A DNA stretch of 42,405 bases, taken from Clostridiales bacterium UBA1758. Its GTDB lineage: Bacteria; Bacillota; Clostridia; Oscillospirales; UBA1758. The position numbers and the translations under genes are program-made. The stretch covers positions 13,183-55,587 of the forward strand of contig DCHG01000074.1 of the NCBI GenBank assembly GCA_002315595.1, read 5' to 3'. The notes under the pieces were generated by a model, which worked only from the letters and a program-made list of their open reading frames with translations, had not been told where the DNA came from and did not search any database. Below are positions 1 to 8,685 of the stretch, one piece after another. Positions within the stretch are counted from its first letter, which is position 1, and every line of letters begins with the position of its first letter.

Positions 1-351
1 CCCCGGTCCTGCAAGCGTCAATGCTCCGTCGACAACGATTGTGCCGGAAAGGATCTTTGACGCGAACGCACCGATCATACCGATCACGGCGGCGGAAATC
101 GTGACAAGCGGTTTTTCCTTAAATTTATAAGCAACACCGACGCCGATTCCTGCGCCGGTCAGTCCTTTTGCGACCGATGCGACATGCCCGATGAGTTCCG
201 CAGCACGACCGCGGAATGCCGTGCCGATCTGTGCAATGATTGTTCCGACGATCAGCGTACAGAAAAGACCGAGTGCCATGCCCGAAAGTCCGTCAATGAA
301 AATATGTTGCAGATAGTTTTTGACTCCATTTGAAAAATTTCGTTTTTTCAT
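1..351 (-). CDS. PTS EIIC-like (PfoR/PTS_EIIC_2 type) membrane transporter, 5' part only
   Basis: The minus strand is open from an ATG at 351 to the window edge (117 codons), so only the N-terminus is present. The peptide starts MKKRNFSNGVKNYLQHIFID, followed by a glycine- and alanine-rich hydrophobic stretch (GLSGMALGLFCTLIVGTII) and further membrane-like segments with GAGIGVGVAYKF. This resembles the PTS_EIIC_2 family, which includes the Clostridium perfringens protein PfoR: EIIC-like permeases usually encoded without their own EIIA and EIIB. The substrate cannot be told. A modest ribosome-binding site (GGGTG) lies six bases before the ATG. The gene has its own promoter and a roughly 185-base leader containing an intrinsic terminator, so attenuation is likely. 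Family assignment rests on pattern recognition of a partial protein. Confidence 0.65.
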   Translation of the reverse strand, partial: MKKRNFSNGVKNYLQHIFIDGLSGMALGLFCTLIVGTIIAQIGTAFRGRAAELIGHVASVAKGLTGAGIGVGVAYKFKEKPLVTISAAVIGMIGAFASKILSGTIVVDGALTLAGPG

Positions 352-392
352 GATTTCACCCAATCTTTCTTTTTTGATTTTAGGAAGATAGC

Positions 393-420
393 AAAAAACC
401 GCCTTCCGACAGAAGGCGGG
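393..420 (-). terminator. Intrinsic terminator inside the leader of the PTS-like gene
   Basis: Read on the minus strand, CCGCCTTC pairs perfectly with GAAGGCGG around a five-base loop and is followed by six T. It sits about 42 bases before the start codon at 351 and downstream of the promoter, so it would stop transcription before the gene unless prevented. That position is typical of riboswitch or attenuator control. Confidence 0.85.
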
Positions 421-535
421 AACGTTCATTCCGTTGTGCCGACTGGCACCCCAAACGCATTCATACTCTTTCGAGCGAATACACAAATTGACTGTCGAAC
501 AAAACAGCAATCCAAATAACCGTTTTCCCGATTGC
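421..535 (-). promoter_or_regulatory. Structured leader RNA, candidate attenuator or riboswitch of unknown class
   Basis: Between the predicted start of transcription (about 535) and the terminator, the minus-strand RNA can form several hairpins. One is GTGCC-AGTC-GGCAC (436-449) enclosed by CGTT/AACG pairs. A second, at about 457-482, is a longer stem closed by a GAAA tetraloop and interrupted by a bulge. A third upstream pairing joins GCAATC with GATTGC. The GGAATGAACGTTCC segment could compete with the terminator stem. I compared it from memory with THF, T-box, TPP, FMN, purine, ZTP, fluoride and c-di-GMP leaders and could not assign it. Confidence 0.5.
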
Positions 536-541
536 TTAAAG

Positions 542-570
542 ATTTTAGCATTTTTTCTGTCCTATGTCAA
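542..570 (-). promoter_or_regulatory. Promoter of the PTS-like gene
   Basis: On the minus strand there is a perfect -35 TTGACA (565-570), a 17-base spacer and a -10 TAAAAT (542-547). It drives the leader and the PTS-like gene. Its -35 lies only 11 bases from the -35 of the opposing recG promoter, so the two are back to back and could influence each other. Confidence 0.75.
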
Positions 571-581
571 TCCGATTTTAC

Positions 582-610
582 TTGTAATACCGTTCAAAAT
601 TCACTATACT
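582..610 (+). promoter_or_regulatory. recG promoter
   Basis: TTGTAA (582-587), 17 bases, then TATACT (605-610), about 40 bases before the recG start codon. It is divergent from the PTS-like gene promoter. Confidence 0.7.
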
Positions 611-650
611 ATATGTAATTGTATTTGATGAAATTGAACGGAGGGAAGCC

Positions 651-2693
651 ATGGCGGTGGATTTTGACACAAGCGTGCGATTTATTCCGGGAATCGGTCC
701 CGCACGTGCTGAGCGATTTGAAAAACTCGGTGTGAATAATTTCTTTGATTTGATCAATCTCTTTCCCCGTGCATATGAGGATCGCACGGCGATCGTTCCG
801 ATCGCGGATCTGAGCGAAGGTCATAGTGCCTGCGTACGTGCAATGGTATCAAACCGCGTTTCACACAACCGCATCCGCAACGGTCTAGAACTGACCAAAC
901 TTCGCGCCGTCGACGAAACGGGGCTTCTTCACATCACATTTTTTAACAACCGTTTTGTTGCGGACAAACTTTCCGAGGGCAAGACGTATATCTTTTACGG
1001 CGTCGTCAAAGCAAACGGTGCGCAGTATGAAATGACAAATCCGATTTTCGAGGCGGAAGAAGACTTCGGCTCATTCACCGGTCGAATCGTTCCCATCTAC
1101 CCGATGACCGAAGGCTTAACGCAAAAAATCGTTTCAAAATGTATCCGCACCGCACTTGACGGTTGCGGTGACGCCGTGCCGGACAGTATTCCCGAACACA
1201 TTCGTGTAAAATATGATCTCGCACCTGCGAAATTCGCATATGAAAACATCCATTTTCCAAAAGATGCTGAGTCCCTTTCTGTGGCAAGACATCGCCTGGT
1301 TTTTGAAGAACTTTTCATTCTTTCCATCGGTTTGCACGAATTGAAAGCGAGCCGTGCCACGGTTTCGACCATTCCCGCAAACCCCGTCGATATGGAAGTC
1401 TTTACCTCCGCATTGCCGTTCTCTCTCACGGGCGCACAACAGCGTGCGATACACGATTCTATCGGTGACTTCCTTTCCAACCGTCCCGCAAGCCGTTTGA
1501 TCTGCGGCGATGTCGGCTCCGGCAAAACAATGGTCGCCGCGGCTTGTGCATATTTTTGGAAACAGAACGGCGGTCAAACCGCCCTGATGGTGCCGACGGA
1601 AATCCTCGCCGAACAGCATTTCGCAGGGCTCAACTGCTTACTTTCCCCTCTCGGCGTCAATGTCGCGCTTCTCACAGGAAGCACCCCCGCCGCAATCAAG
1701 CGACAGGTCTACGCCGATCTCGCTGACGGCGCAATCGACCTTGTCATCGGGACGCACGCATTAATCTCCGAAGGCGTGAATTTTTCCGATCTGCGCCTTG
1801 TCATCACAGACGAACAACACCGCTTCGGCGTCAGTCAACGAAGCGCGCTCGCCGCCAAAGGCAATTTCCCACACACGCTTGTCATGAGCGCCACGCCGAT
1901 CCCCCGCACACTCGCACTGATTATGTATGGCGATCTCGATATTTCCGTGATCGACGAACTCCCCCCCGGACGACAAAAAATCGACACCTATGTCGTCGGC
2001 GAAGACAAGCGCGAACGCGCATACAATTTCGCCGTCAAGCATATGTCCGACGGTCACCGTGTCTTCGTCATTTGCCCGTTGGTCGAAGAAAACGATAGTT
2101 ACGACCTGAAAAGTGTCGAAAATTTCACAGTTGAACTGCAAAAAGGCGCATTTTCCGGCTTTCAGGTCGGGCTGATGCACGGCAGGCTCAATCCCGCGGA
2201 AAAAGAAAAGGTCATGCGCGCCTTTGCCGAAGGACAAATTCAGGCGCTTGTTTCGACCACGGTCGTTGAAGTCGGCGTCGATGTTCCCGAAGCAACGCTG
2301 ATGATCGTCGAAAACCCCGAACGTTTCGGTCTTTCTCAACTTCATCAGTTGCGCGGACGCGTCGGACGCGGCAAAGACAAGGCATTCTGTATTCTCATTA
2401 CAAATTCGAAAACCGAACGCCTGCAAGTGCTTGCTTCGACCAACGACGGCTTTAAGATCAGCGAAGAAGACCTCCGTCTTCGTGGACCGGGTGATTTCTT
2501 CGGCTCGCGTCAACACGGTTTGCCCTCATTCAAACTTGCCGACTTTGCGTCGGATATCCGTTCACTGACCGAAGCGCAGGAAGCCGCCGCCTCCCTATTT
2601 AATGACGGTGTTGATTTTAATTCCGACCAATACGCCGGACTTCGTGATCGCGTCATGCGCCTATTCAGTTCCGCTGGCAATATTTTTAACTGA
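651..2693 (+). CDS. recG: ATP-dependent DNA helicase RecG
   Basis: RecG is a monomeric superfamily 2 helicase that remodels stalled replication forks and Holliday junctions. The 680-residue length is normal. Visible features in order: a helix-hairpin-helix-like start (FIPGIGPARAERF), the wedge/OB-fold part, Walker A GDVGSGKT at about residues 286-293, the DEQH box at 387-390 followed by RFGVSQR, the MSATPIPRTLAL motif, and motif VI QLRGRVGRG near residue 566. The ATG at 651 is preceded by GGAGGGA. The gene is monocistronic, with its own promoter and a strong terminator. Many Firmicutes carry recG elsewhere, so its closeness to the origin is only mildly notable. Confidence 0.97.
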   Translation: MAVDFDTSVRFIPGIGPARAERFEKLGVNNFFDLINLFPRAYEDRTAIVPIADLSEGHSACVRAMVSNRVSHNRIRNGLELTKLRAVDETGLLHITFFNNRFVADKLSEGKTYIFYGVVKANGAQYEMTNPIFEAEEDFGSFTGRIVPIYPMTEGLTQKIVSKCIRTALDGCGDAVPDSIPEHIRVKYDLAPAKFAYENIHFPKDAESLSVARHRLVFEELFILSIGLHELKASRATVSTIPANPVDMEVFTSALPFSLTGAQQRAIHDSIGDFLSNRPASRLICGDVGSGKTMVAAACAYFWKQNGGQTALMVPTEILAEQHFAGLNCLLSPLGVNVALLTGSTPAAIKRQVYADLADGAIDLVIGTHALISEGVNFSDLRLVITDEQHRFGVSQRSALAAKGNFPHTLVMSATPIPRTLALIMYGDLDISVIDELPPGRQKIDTYVVGEDKRERAYNFAVKHMSDGHRVFVICPLVEENDSYDLKSVENFTVELQKGAFSGFQVGLMHGRLNPAEKEKVMRAFAEGQIQALVSTTVVEVGVDVPEATLMIVENPERFGLSQLHQLRGRVGRGKDKAFCILITNSKTERLQVLASTNDGFKISEEDLRLRGPGDFFGSRQHGLPSFKLADFASDIRSLTEAQEAAASLFNDGVDFNSDQYAGLRDRVMRLFSSAGNIFN

Positions 2694-2700
2694 TAGTATA

Positions 2701-2748
2701 AACACACCGTATATAGATATGTGCTATATACGGTGTGTTGTTGTTTTA
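2701..2748 (+). terminator. recG terminator
   Basis: A perfect 16-bp stem (2701-2716 with 2724-2739) around a seven-base loop is followed by GTTGTTTTATTTT. It starts eight bases after the recG stop codon. On the minus strand the tail is not T-rich, so it mainly serves recG. The converging SLH gene ends at 2746 within the tail. Confidence 0.88.
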
Positions 2749-4884
2749 TTTTGCGATAATGACGCGTACAACGCCGCCGTCCGCAATCGTGGCGTCGAGA
2801 TAAACCGTGAAATTATTCGAATAACTTCTGGCTTCTGCGAGAGTGACATACTTGTCAAGCGCCGTGATATAAACGCTCGCGTTGTCGGAAACCTTCACAT
2901 ATTTGCCGTCGATTTTTACATAGCCCTGTTTGGCAAAAGCGGAACGCGAAATTCCGTTTACACTGACGAGTTTGACCGCCTGAGTAACATATCCGTTATT
3001 TGTCACGGCAATTCCGTAATATTCGCCATCCGTAAAGGTCAGCGTCGTCGGGTGAATCTCGCCGCCATTCACGCGAACCGCATCCTGATAGATGGTAGTT
3101 TCGTCGAAATCAATGGAATATCCATCCTCCAAAAAGGTGACCTTGCCGTATTCATAACAATCACCCGTGGCATTATTGAGCACCACGATCCCGAGTTTTC
3201 CGAAATCGGAATTTGCCAAATAGACCGCCTTTGCGGTACCGTGGATATCAGCAACGGAAATTTTGCGAAGTCCGCACCCCATCGCGCTGTCATATACGAC
3301 CGCCGAAGCGGGAATCGTCGACTTATCAATGTCGGTTTCGCTGATCAGATTCACCGAACAAAAGGATAATTTACCCGCTGACGGGACAGTGACGGTGACG
3401 AGTTTTCCGTTATAATAATCCGCACTGCTCGATTCTCCGCTGATTACCAAACCATTCGTAAGTCCCACTTCGTCCCCGTTTACCACGCCGACCATTTTTG
3501 CGCGAACAACGGACGGATATACGAATGCCGCAACCTTGCCGGACGGCGTAAACAGTGCCGTCACTTCGGTCGTTTTGCTTGCTCTGAATGCGGAAACTGT
3601 CGTCGCTGCACAATCCGCAACCTCAAACCATTTGCCGAGAAGATAGACCTTTTCGGGGTTTGCGTAGTTCGGTGTTGCGTCCTCATAATATCCGGTGAGT
3701 TTCGCATCACTGACAACAAAGGTCTTTGATGTCTTATCGTACACGGCAACATCCCACAGACGCAGTGCCGATGCGTCCACCTGCTCCCCGTTTTTCACGA
3801 TCGAATAACTGCCCGCGGGGAGTCCGAACAGTTCAACGAAAGGGTTTTCGCCCTTTTTCGGCTCGGCATCCAACACCATTGCGTCGTCGGAAGAAAATAC
3901 GCAAAGCATTTCAAGAATTCCCTGCTTATCATAGCACGCCATCGCCTGATCGCCTTTGGCGATATCCATCCAAGCCATTCCGTAAGATACATATTCTCCG
4001 TGAACAACGGTCTTCACGGACGCAGGAACAAGAATCTTTTTCCCTTCGCTCGTGGTAATTGTCGTCGCTGTTGCCGAACTGACAGTGATACTCTCTATCG
4101 AAACATCGGTTGCAGGGATTGCGGCGATTACGATGCCTTTCGCATCCAACGCAAGGGTGACACGTTTTCCGATCATGGAATCCGGGATCGTTCCTGCCGA
4201 CGCATAAACGCGCTCCTCGTCGGTCAATGCCGTCAAGGTATTGCCATTGCATGAAAGGATCACGGCATTTTCAATCGTCTGGGACGAAATGCTGTCAAGA
4301 TATGTCGTACTGCTATCCTTGAGTCTCGTGTTGAGGAAGTTGACAAACAATGCCGCCGCCTCGGCACGGGTAAATTTGCCATCGTCGGCGAGCCCGTTCG
4401 TCAAGCCGCAAAGTTCGCCGAATTCCAAATATCCATCCGGCCAAATCGCTCCCACATCGGCGTCGGTATAGCCAAGGACACGCATTAGGATCGTCACTGC
4501 TTCCGCAAAACTGATGGCGTTATCCGGCTTAAATGTTCCGTCGCCGTAACCCGCAATGATTTTTGCGGTTTTGGTTGCATAATTGATGTATTTTGCCGCC
4601 CAGTGACTGCTTCGGACGTCCGGGAACACCGTAATATTCGCCGCCTGACCAAGTGCCGTCCCCGGTTGCATCAAAACAACCGCCATTTTGCAGAACTGTG
4701 CGCGGGTGTAGGTGTCATTCGGGCGGAAACTTCCGTCTTCGAAACCATCAATGGCACCGAGTGTTTGCAACACCGCGGCGTTTTCTGCTGTTTTTTCATC
4801 CGTAATATCCGTAAATGCCGTCGCCGAGATCCCCGTGAGCAGCATAACCGCGGCTAACAATGCCGCCGCAATTCTCTTTCTCAT
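2746..4884 (-). CDS. S-layer-homology (SLH) domain surface protein
   Basis: This is a predicted secreted protein of 712 residues. The start at 4884 was chosen because it begins a signal peptide (MRKRIAAALLAAVMLLTG, cleavage near ISATA) with GGAGG ten bases upstream. Three SLH repeats follow, at about residues 25-72, 88-135 and 145-190, with typical signatures DGFEDGSFRPNDTYTRAQF and AGYGDGTFKPDNAISFAEA. SLH domains bind pyruvylated secondary cell-wall polymers and anchor proteins to the surface. The remaining 500 or so residues are rich in Thr, Ser, Val and Gly and match nothing I recognise; they look like beta-rich extracellular modules. It is the last gene after an ABC permease (16-base gap), probably in the same operon. 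Function beyond wall anchoring is unknown. Confidence 0.85.
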   Translation of the reverse strand: MRKRIAAALLAAVMLLTGISATAFTDITDEKTAENAAVLQTLGAIDGFEDGSFRPNDTYTRAQFCKMAVVLMQPGTALGQAANITVFPDVRSSHWAAKYINYATKTAKIIAGYGDGTFKPDNAISFAEAVTILMRVLGYTDADVGAIWPDGYLEFGELCGLTNGLADDGKFTRAEAAALFVNFLNTRLKDSSTTYLDSISSQTIENAVILSCNGNTLTALTDEERVYASAGTIPDSMIGKRVTLALDAKGIVIAAIPATDVSIESITVSSATATTITTSEGKKILVPASVKTVVHGEYVSYGMAWMDIAKGDQAMACYDKQGILEMLCVFSSDDAMVLDAEPKKGENPFVELFGLPAGSYSIVKNGEQVDASALRLWDVAVYDKTSKTFVVSDAKLTGYYEDATPNYANPEKVYLLGKWFEVADCAATTVSAFRASKTTEVTALFTPSGKVAAFVYPSVVRAKMVGVVNGDEVGLTNGLVISGESSSADYYNGKLVTVTVPSAGKLSFCSVNLISETDIDKSTIPASAVVYDSAMGCGLRKISVADIHGTAKAVYLANSDFGKLGIVVLNNATGDCYEYGKVTFLEDGYSIDFDETTIYQDAVRVNGGEIHPTTLTFTDGEYYGIAVTNNGYVTQAVKLVSVNGISRSAFAKQGYVKIDGKYVKVSDNASVYITALDKYVTLAEARSYSNNFTVYLDATIADGGVVRVIIAK

Positions 4885-4900
4885 ATTGCAATTTCCTCCA

Positions 4901-6079
4901 TTATTCCGCACGCAGTGCATCCACCGGCTGAAGTGCCGATGCTTTGATTGCCGGATAAAGTCCGAAGCCGACGCCAATCGCCACGCTGAATATGACCGCA
5001 CCGATGCTGATTCCCATTGCAGGGAACAAAACAAGGTTGAAGATAAGTTTTCCGAGTACCAGTGTCAACAAAAATCCCAGTATTAAGCCGATTAATCCGC
5101 CGAGTTCGGAAATCACGCTCGACTCGATCAAAAACTGTGTGATGATCGCACCACGTCTTGCGCCGATCGCCTTCCTGATACCAATCTCATGTGTGCGCTC
5201 CGTGACCGTAACAAGCATAATATTCATGATTCCGATGCCGCCGACCAACAATGCAATGCCCGCGATACCGCCGAGAACTAGGCTGATCATCCGCGTAAGT
5301 TGATTATTGCTCTCAATTTCGGTGTTGGTTGAATTGACATAGTAATAACCGTTGTTGTCATTGATCTTCGTCGACAGGAAGCCTTGCAATCTCGTGATCG
5401 CTTCCGTCGTGGTCTTGGAATCGCGTGCTTTGACGGTAAACGACGAATTATCGACATAATCAGTCAAATATCTGCCGATCGTATAAGGAACAACAATGCG
5501 GTCATCCATACCATACTGCGTACTGCCGTCTTTTTCCGCATATACACCGACGACGGTAATGCTTTGACCGTTGATGGTGATTTTTTCACCGATCGGATTT
5601 TTGTATCCGAACAATTCCTTCTGGATATAGGTACCGATCAGGCACACCTTGTGGTATTTCTTGACGTCGATCAATGTCAGATCGCGTCCCTTTGCCACGG
5701 TGTAGTTATTGCAAAGCGAATACTTATCGTTACCGCCGTAGAGCGTGGCATCCTCAAGTTTTTTCGACTGATAGGTTACCCTTCCCCAATAGTTTTGGTT
5801 TTGGGTGACGCCGTAGACAATATCGCTCATTTTCAGACAATAATCGTAAAGGTCTTCGCTGATATCTTCACCGTTCCATGTGTACGCGTAAACCTCGATT
5901 TTATTGGTGCCCTGCTTTTCCACCCAATCCATCATGCTCGTCTGATATCCCTGAACTAGCGAAACAAGCGTGATAACCGCCGAAACGCCGATGATAACGC
6001 CGAGCATTGTCAAAAAGGTACGCACTTTGTTGCTGATGACCGAATTGATCGCCATCTTGAACGCCTGCGCAAATTTCAT
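4901..6079 (-). CDS. MacB/FtsX-type ABC transporter permease
   Basis: The 392-residue membrane protein has the MacB topology: a first transmembrane helix after MKFAQAFKMAINSVISNKVR (the segment starting FLTMLGVIIGVSAVITL), a large extracytoplasmic MacB_PCD domain (about residues 45-260), and three C-terminal helices forming the FtsX domain, with GGIGIMNIMLVTVTERTHEI and the GIRKAIGA motif. MacB-like permeases do not open a conventional channel; they transmit mechanical force to adaptors and substrates outside the membrane. It overlaps the ATPase gene by four bases (ATGA), so translation is coupled. The partner genes are the ATPase and the adaptor upstream and the SLH protein downstream. Substrate unknown. 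Confidence 0.92.
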   Translation of the reverse strand: MKFAQAFKMAINSVISNKVRTFLTMLGVIIGVSAVITLVSLVQGYQTSMMDWVEKQGTNKIEVYAYTWNGEDISEDLYDYCLKMSDIVYGVTQNQNYWGRVTYQSKKLEDATLYGGNDKYSLCNNYTVAKGRDLTLIDVKKYHKVCLIGTYIQKELFGYKNPIGEKITINGQSITVVGVYAEKDGSTQYGMDDRIVVPYTIGRYLTDYVDNSSFTVKARDSKTTTEAITRLQGFLSTKINDNNGYYYVNSTNTEIESNNQLTRMISLVLGGIAGIALLVGGIGIMNIMLVTVTERTHEIGIRKAIGARRGAIITQFLIESSVISELGGLIGLILGFLLTLVLGKLIFNLVLFPAMGISIGAVIFSVAIGVGFGLYPAIKASALQPVDALRAE

Positions 6080-6777
6080 ACGTTCTCGACCTCCCTCTTT
6101 CCGGTGTCGGAAACGATCTTGCCGTCAACGATGCGTACAACGCGTTCGGCGTTCTGTGCAATCTTTTCATCGTGCGTTATGAGGATGACCGTCACGCCGT
6201 CACGGTGCAAGCCATGCAAAATATCCATGACATGTGCCCCGGTCTTTGAATCGAGGTTGCCGGTCGGCTCGTCAGCCATAATGATCGACGGATCGGTCGC
6301 AATGGCGCGGGCAATCGCAACGCGTTGTTGTTGTCCGCCGGAAAGTTCTTTGGGCTTGTGTGTCATGCGATGTCCGAGGGATACACGTTCCAACGCCGTT
6401 TCCGCTGCCTCACGGCGTTTTTTCGCGGAAACGCCCTGATAGACCAGCGGCAACTCGACATTTTCGATTGCATTCAAGCCCGGAATTAGATTAAATCCCT
6501 GAAAAATAAAGCCGATTTCGCGGTTTCTGATTCGGGAAAGTTCCGAATCGGAAAGTTCGCTGACATTGTTGCCCTCAAAAAGATATTCACCGTATGTGGG
6601 CGTATCAAGACATCCGAGCATATTCATCAGCGTCGATTTTCCCGATCCGGAGGATCCGAGAATTGCAACAAATTCACCGCGATCAATCGTAAGCGAAATT
6701 CCGTCAAGTGCGTGTACTTCGCTCTCATACCCTTCGTTATAGATTTTATATACATCAGTGACTTTTACCAGTTCCAT
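6076..6777 (-). CDS. MacB/LolD-type ABC transporter ATP-binding protein
   Basis: This is the 233-residue nucleotide-binding subunit of the exporter. It shows Walker A GSSGSGKST (about residues 42-50), the Q-loop GFIFQGFNL, the signature LSGGQQQRVAIARA, Walker B and D-loop IIMADEPTGNLDS, and the H-loop ILITHD. The sequence class is the LolD/MacB/FtsE group that works with FtsX-type permeases. It starts four bases after the adaptor stop codon and overlaps the permease gene, so the three genes form one coupled operon. Candidate roles are export of antimicrobial peptides, lipopeptides or toxic compounds. Confidence 0.95.
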   Translation of the reverse strand: MELVKVTDVYKIYNEGYESEVHALDGISLTIDRGEFVAILGSSGSGKSTLMNMLGCLDTPTYGEYLFEGNNVSELSDSELSRIRNREIGFIFQGFNLIPGLNAIENVELPLVYQGVSAKKRREAAETALERVSLGHRMTHKPKELSGGQQQRVAIARAIATDPSIIMADEPTGNLDSKTGAHVMDILHGLHRDGVTVILITHDEKIAQNAERVVRIVDGKIVSDTGKREVENV

Positions 6778-6781
6778 GTGA

Positions 6782-8533
6782 TCACCCTACGAATTCGGTA
6801 TCCCAGGAGGATGCGGAATCCGTCATATACTGCGTAAAGACCTCGACGTCCGGCTCCAGTCCCGAAATGATCTCCACACTGTAATTATCCGAAAGTCCCG
6901 TCGTAACCGGCACGGCATAAAATCCGTTCGGCGCGTCAACGCCCTCGACATCAATGGCTTCGTCCGGGCGGGAATCCGCACGAACAAAAACGACCTCGCC
7001 GACATCGGTGTTTTTGACCGCCTGAATCGGGATCACAACGCAGTCATAGGACGAATTTGCAACGATACTGTAATCGACATAAACGCCGGTCATGATCGAT
7101 CCGTCACTGTTATCAACTCTGACGACCGCCGGAAAATAGGAGTAGTTATTCTCATATTTACCTTCCAGGCTGATGCTCTCGATTGTGCCGTAGTAGATCA
7201 TATCGCCTTCCATTCCGTACTGGGTGATCGTGACCTCATCACCGACGGAAACATCGCTGATATTCAGCGCATCAATCTGAATATCGATTTTGAGCGACGA
7301 CGCATCCGAAATCGTCATCACCGTCGTTCCCGCTTCAACCTTCTGTCCGTCGATGATACTGACGCCGTTGATCATCCCGGTAACGGGTGCAACGACAATA
7401 TTGTCCTCTGCTCGCAATCTCATTTCGTCCAATTTCTTCTGTTGAAGATCAATTTCTTCCAAAGCGGCATCCGTATTTGCCTGTGCATTGGAAAGTTCAC
7501 GCGTCTTAGAACTTATTTCTTCCGAATACTCATCGTTGATTAATGTAATAATATTATCAGTTGTTTTCACCCGGAGATAGTCCATTAACTTTGTGGACTT
7601 GACCTCGCCGGATGCCATTGAAACGAATTCTCCGACCTGATAGTATTCAAGGACACCCACTTCATACGGCAGGATAGTTTCTCCACCGGCGGTGGAAAGT
7701 TTCGCCGATGCCGCAACGCCTTCTGTCAACGTGCCCGGATTACTCATAACGATCGAAACCTTAAACAGTTTCGTGCCTTCTTGAGAAATTCGTTCGACCA
7801 TGTCGATATTTTCCACCTTGCCGGGGATGTTGCTCATCGTAGAGGGAACGGAAACCGTTGCGCCCATGCCGATCTTGATATCCTTTTGATAGGCATAACT
7901 GAAATATAGTGAAAGTCGCATTTTTGAATCATCAAAAAGATCTGCGAGTTTTTCGCCCTCAGATACATAGTCGCCCGGTTTCAGTGTGACCGCATTGACC
8001 AGTTTTCCGTCAAACGCCGGTCTGACATTCAGTCCCGCGCGTTTTTCGGAAAGTTCGGCTATCTCATTGGCAATTCTCGTAGGGGCATTCAGTTGATCCT
8101 GATAATTCTGCTGTAATCTCAACATTTCCGCCTCTGCCGCCTTGATGTTTTTTTGCATTTCCGTCACATCAATGGAATATATCGGATCGCCGGCATTGAC
8201 ATTATCGCCCGACATCACGAAAACACTTTCAATCGTCGACGCAAAGGACTGCACCACTGGCTCGCTTACCGTCGGAGTCGTAACGCCACCGCCTGTGACC
8301 GAGGTCTCGATCATACCTATATATGAAATATCGGTTAATACCTGATTGTCGTCCTTTGGGGCAAAAAGTTTGTAAATTCCAAATCCAACTCCCGCCAAAA
8401 TCACGGCAACGATCGAAAGCGAGATAATCGTTTTGATTCGTTTCTTTTTCTTTGCCGTACTCCCCTTTTTCTTCTGTACGGGAGTCGCAGGCTCCATGAC
8501 TTGCGGATTTTCCTTCATTTCGTTGTCTGTCAT
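6782..8533 (-). CDS. HlyD/MacA-family efflux adaptor protein
   Basis: The membrane-anchored adaptor (583 residues) has a basic cytoplasmic start, one transmembrane helix (about residues 35-57, starting IISLSIVAVILAGVGFG) and a long extracytoplasmic part with lipoyl/barrel-sandwich halves flanking a coiled coil. The segment AEAEMLRLQQNYQDQLNAPT and a second stretch rich in Glu and Leu look like the hairpin. Two biotinyl-lipoyl-like blocks (near residues 60-200 and 360-420) are present, so the protein is larger than the usual 350-450 residues. The start at 8533 is preferred over an upstream in-frame ATG because GGAGG lies directly before it. It would connect the MacB-like permease to wall-associated partners. 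Confidence 0.88.
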   Translation of the reverse strand: MTDNEMKENPQVMEPATPVQKKKGSTAKKKKRIKTIISLSIVAVILAGVGFGIYKLFAPKDDNQVLTDISYIGMIETSVTGGGVTTPTVSEPVVQSFASTIESVFVMSGDNVNAGDPIYSIDVTEMQKNIKAAEAEMLRLQQNYQDQLNAPTRIANEIAELSEKRAGLNVRPAFDGKLVNAVTLKPGDYVSEGEKLADLFDDSKMRLSLYFSYAYQKDIKIGMGATVSVPSTMSNIPGKVENIDMVERISQEGTKLFKVSIVMSNPGTLTEGVAASAKLSTAGGETILPYEVGVLEYYQVGEFVSMASGEVKSTKLMDYLRVKTTDNIITLINDEYSEEISSKTRELSNAQANTDAALEEIDLQQKKLDEMRLRAEDNIVVAPVTGMINGVSIIDGQKVEAGTTVMTISDASSLKIDIQIDALNISDVSVGDEVTITQYGMEGDMIYYGTIESISLEGKYENNYSYFPAVVRVDNSDGSIMTGVYVDYSIVANSSYDCVVIPIQAVKNTDVGEVVFVRADSRPDEAIDVEGVDAPNGFYAVPVTTGLSDNYSVEIISGLEPDVEVFTQYMTDSASSWDTEFVG

Positions 8534-8580
8534 CGGTGTTCCTCCTTTTGAATTACGCAAAAAGTGAATTTACGATAAAT

Positions 8581-8613
8581 TGACGCGGAAAACAGATTTT
8601 TGTTCCCGCGTCA
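8581..8613 (-). terminator. Hairpin between the parB operon and the exporter operon
   Basis: TGACGCGG at 8581-8588 pairs with CCGCGTCA at 8606-8613, with extra A-T and G-T pairs inside. It lies about 70 bases after the stop codon of the 171-residue protein gene (8686). The tail on the minus strand (ATTTATCG) is only moderately T-rich, so termination may be partial. The 150-base gap otherwise holds an AT-rich TATATAAAAT element near 8627 but no convincing -35. Confidence 0.55.
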
Positions 8614-8685
8614 ACTGAATTTTATATAATCTTTATGATCATCCTCATGGTAAATTGCTTTGTCGGCAATCGGATATTTTGGATT

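Noticed and set aside
421..535. THF riboswitch or T-box identity of the PTS-like gene leader
   Set aside because: CGTT/AACG around a central hairpin resembles THF RNA, but the hairpin loop is four bases and cannot form the required pseudoknot. The T-box antiterminator sequence GGGTGGNACCGCG is absent.
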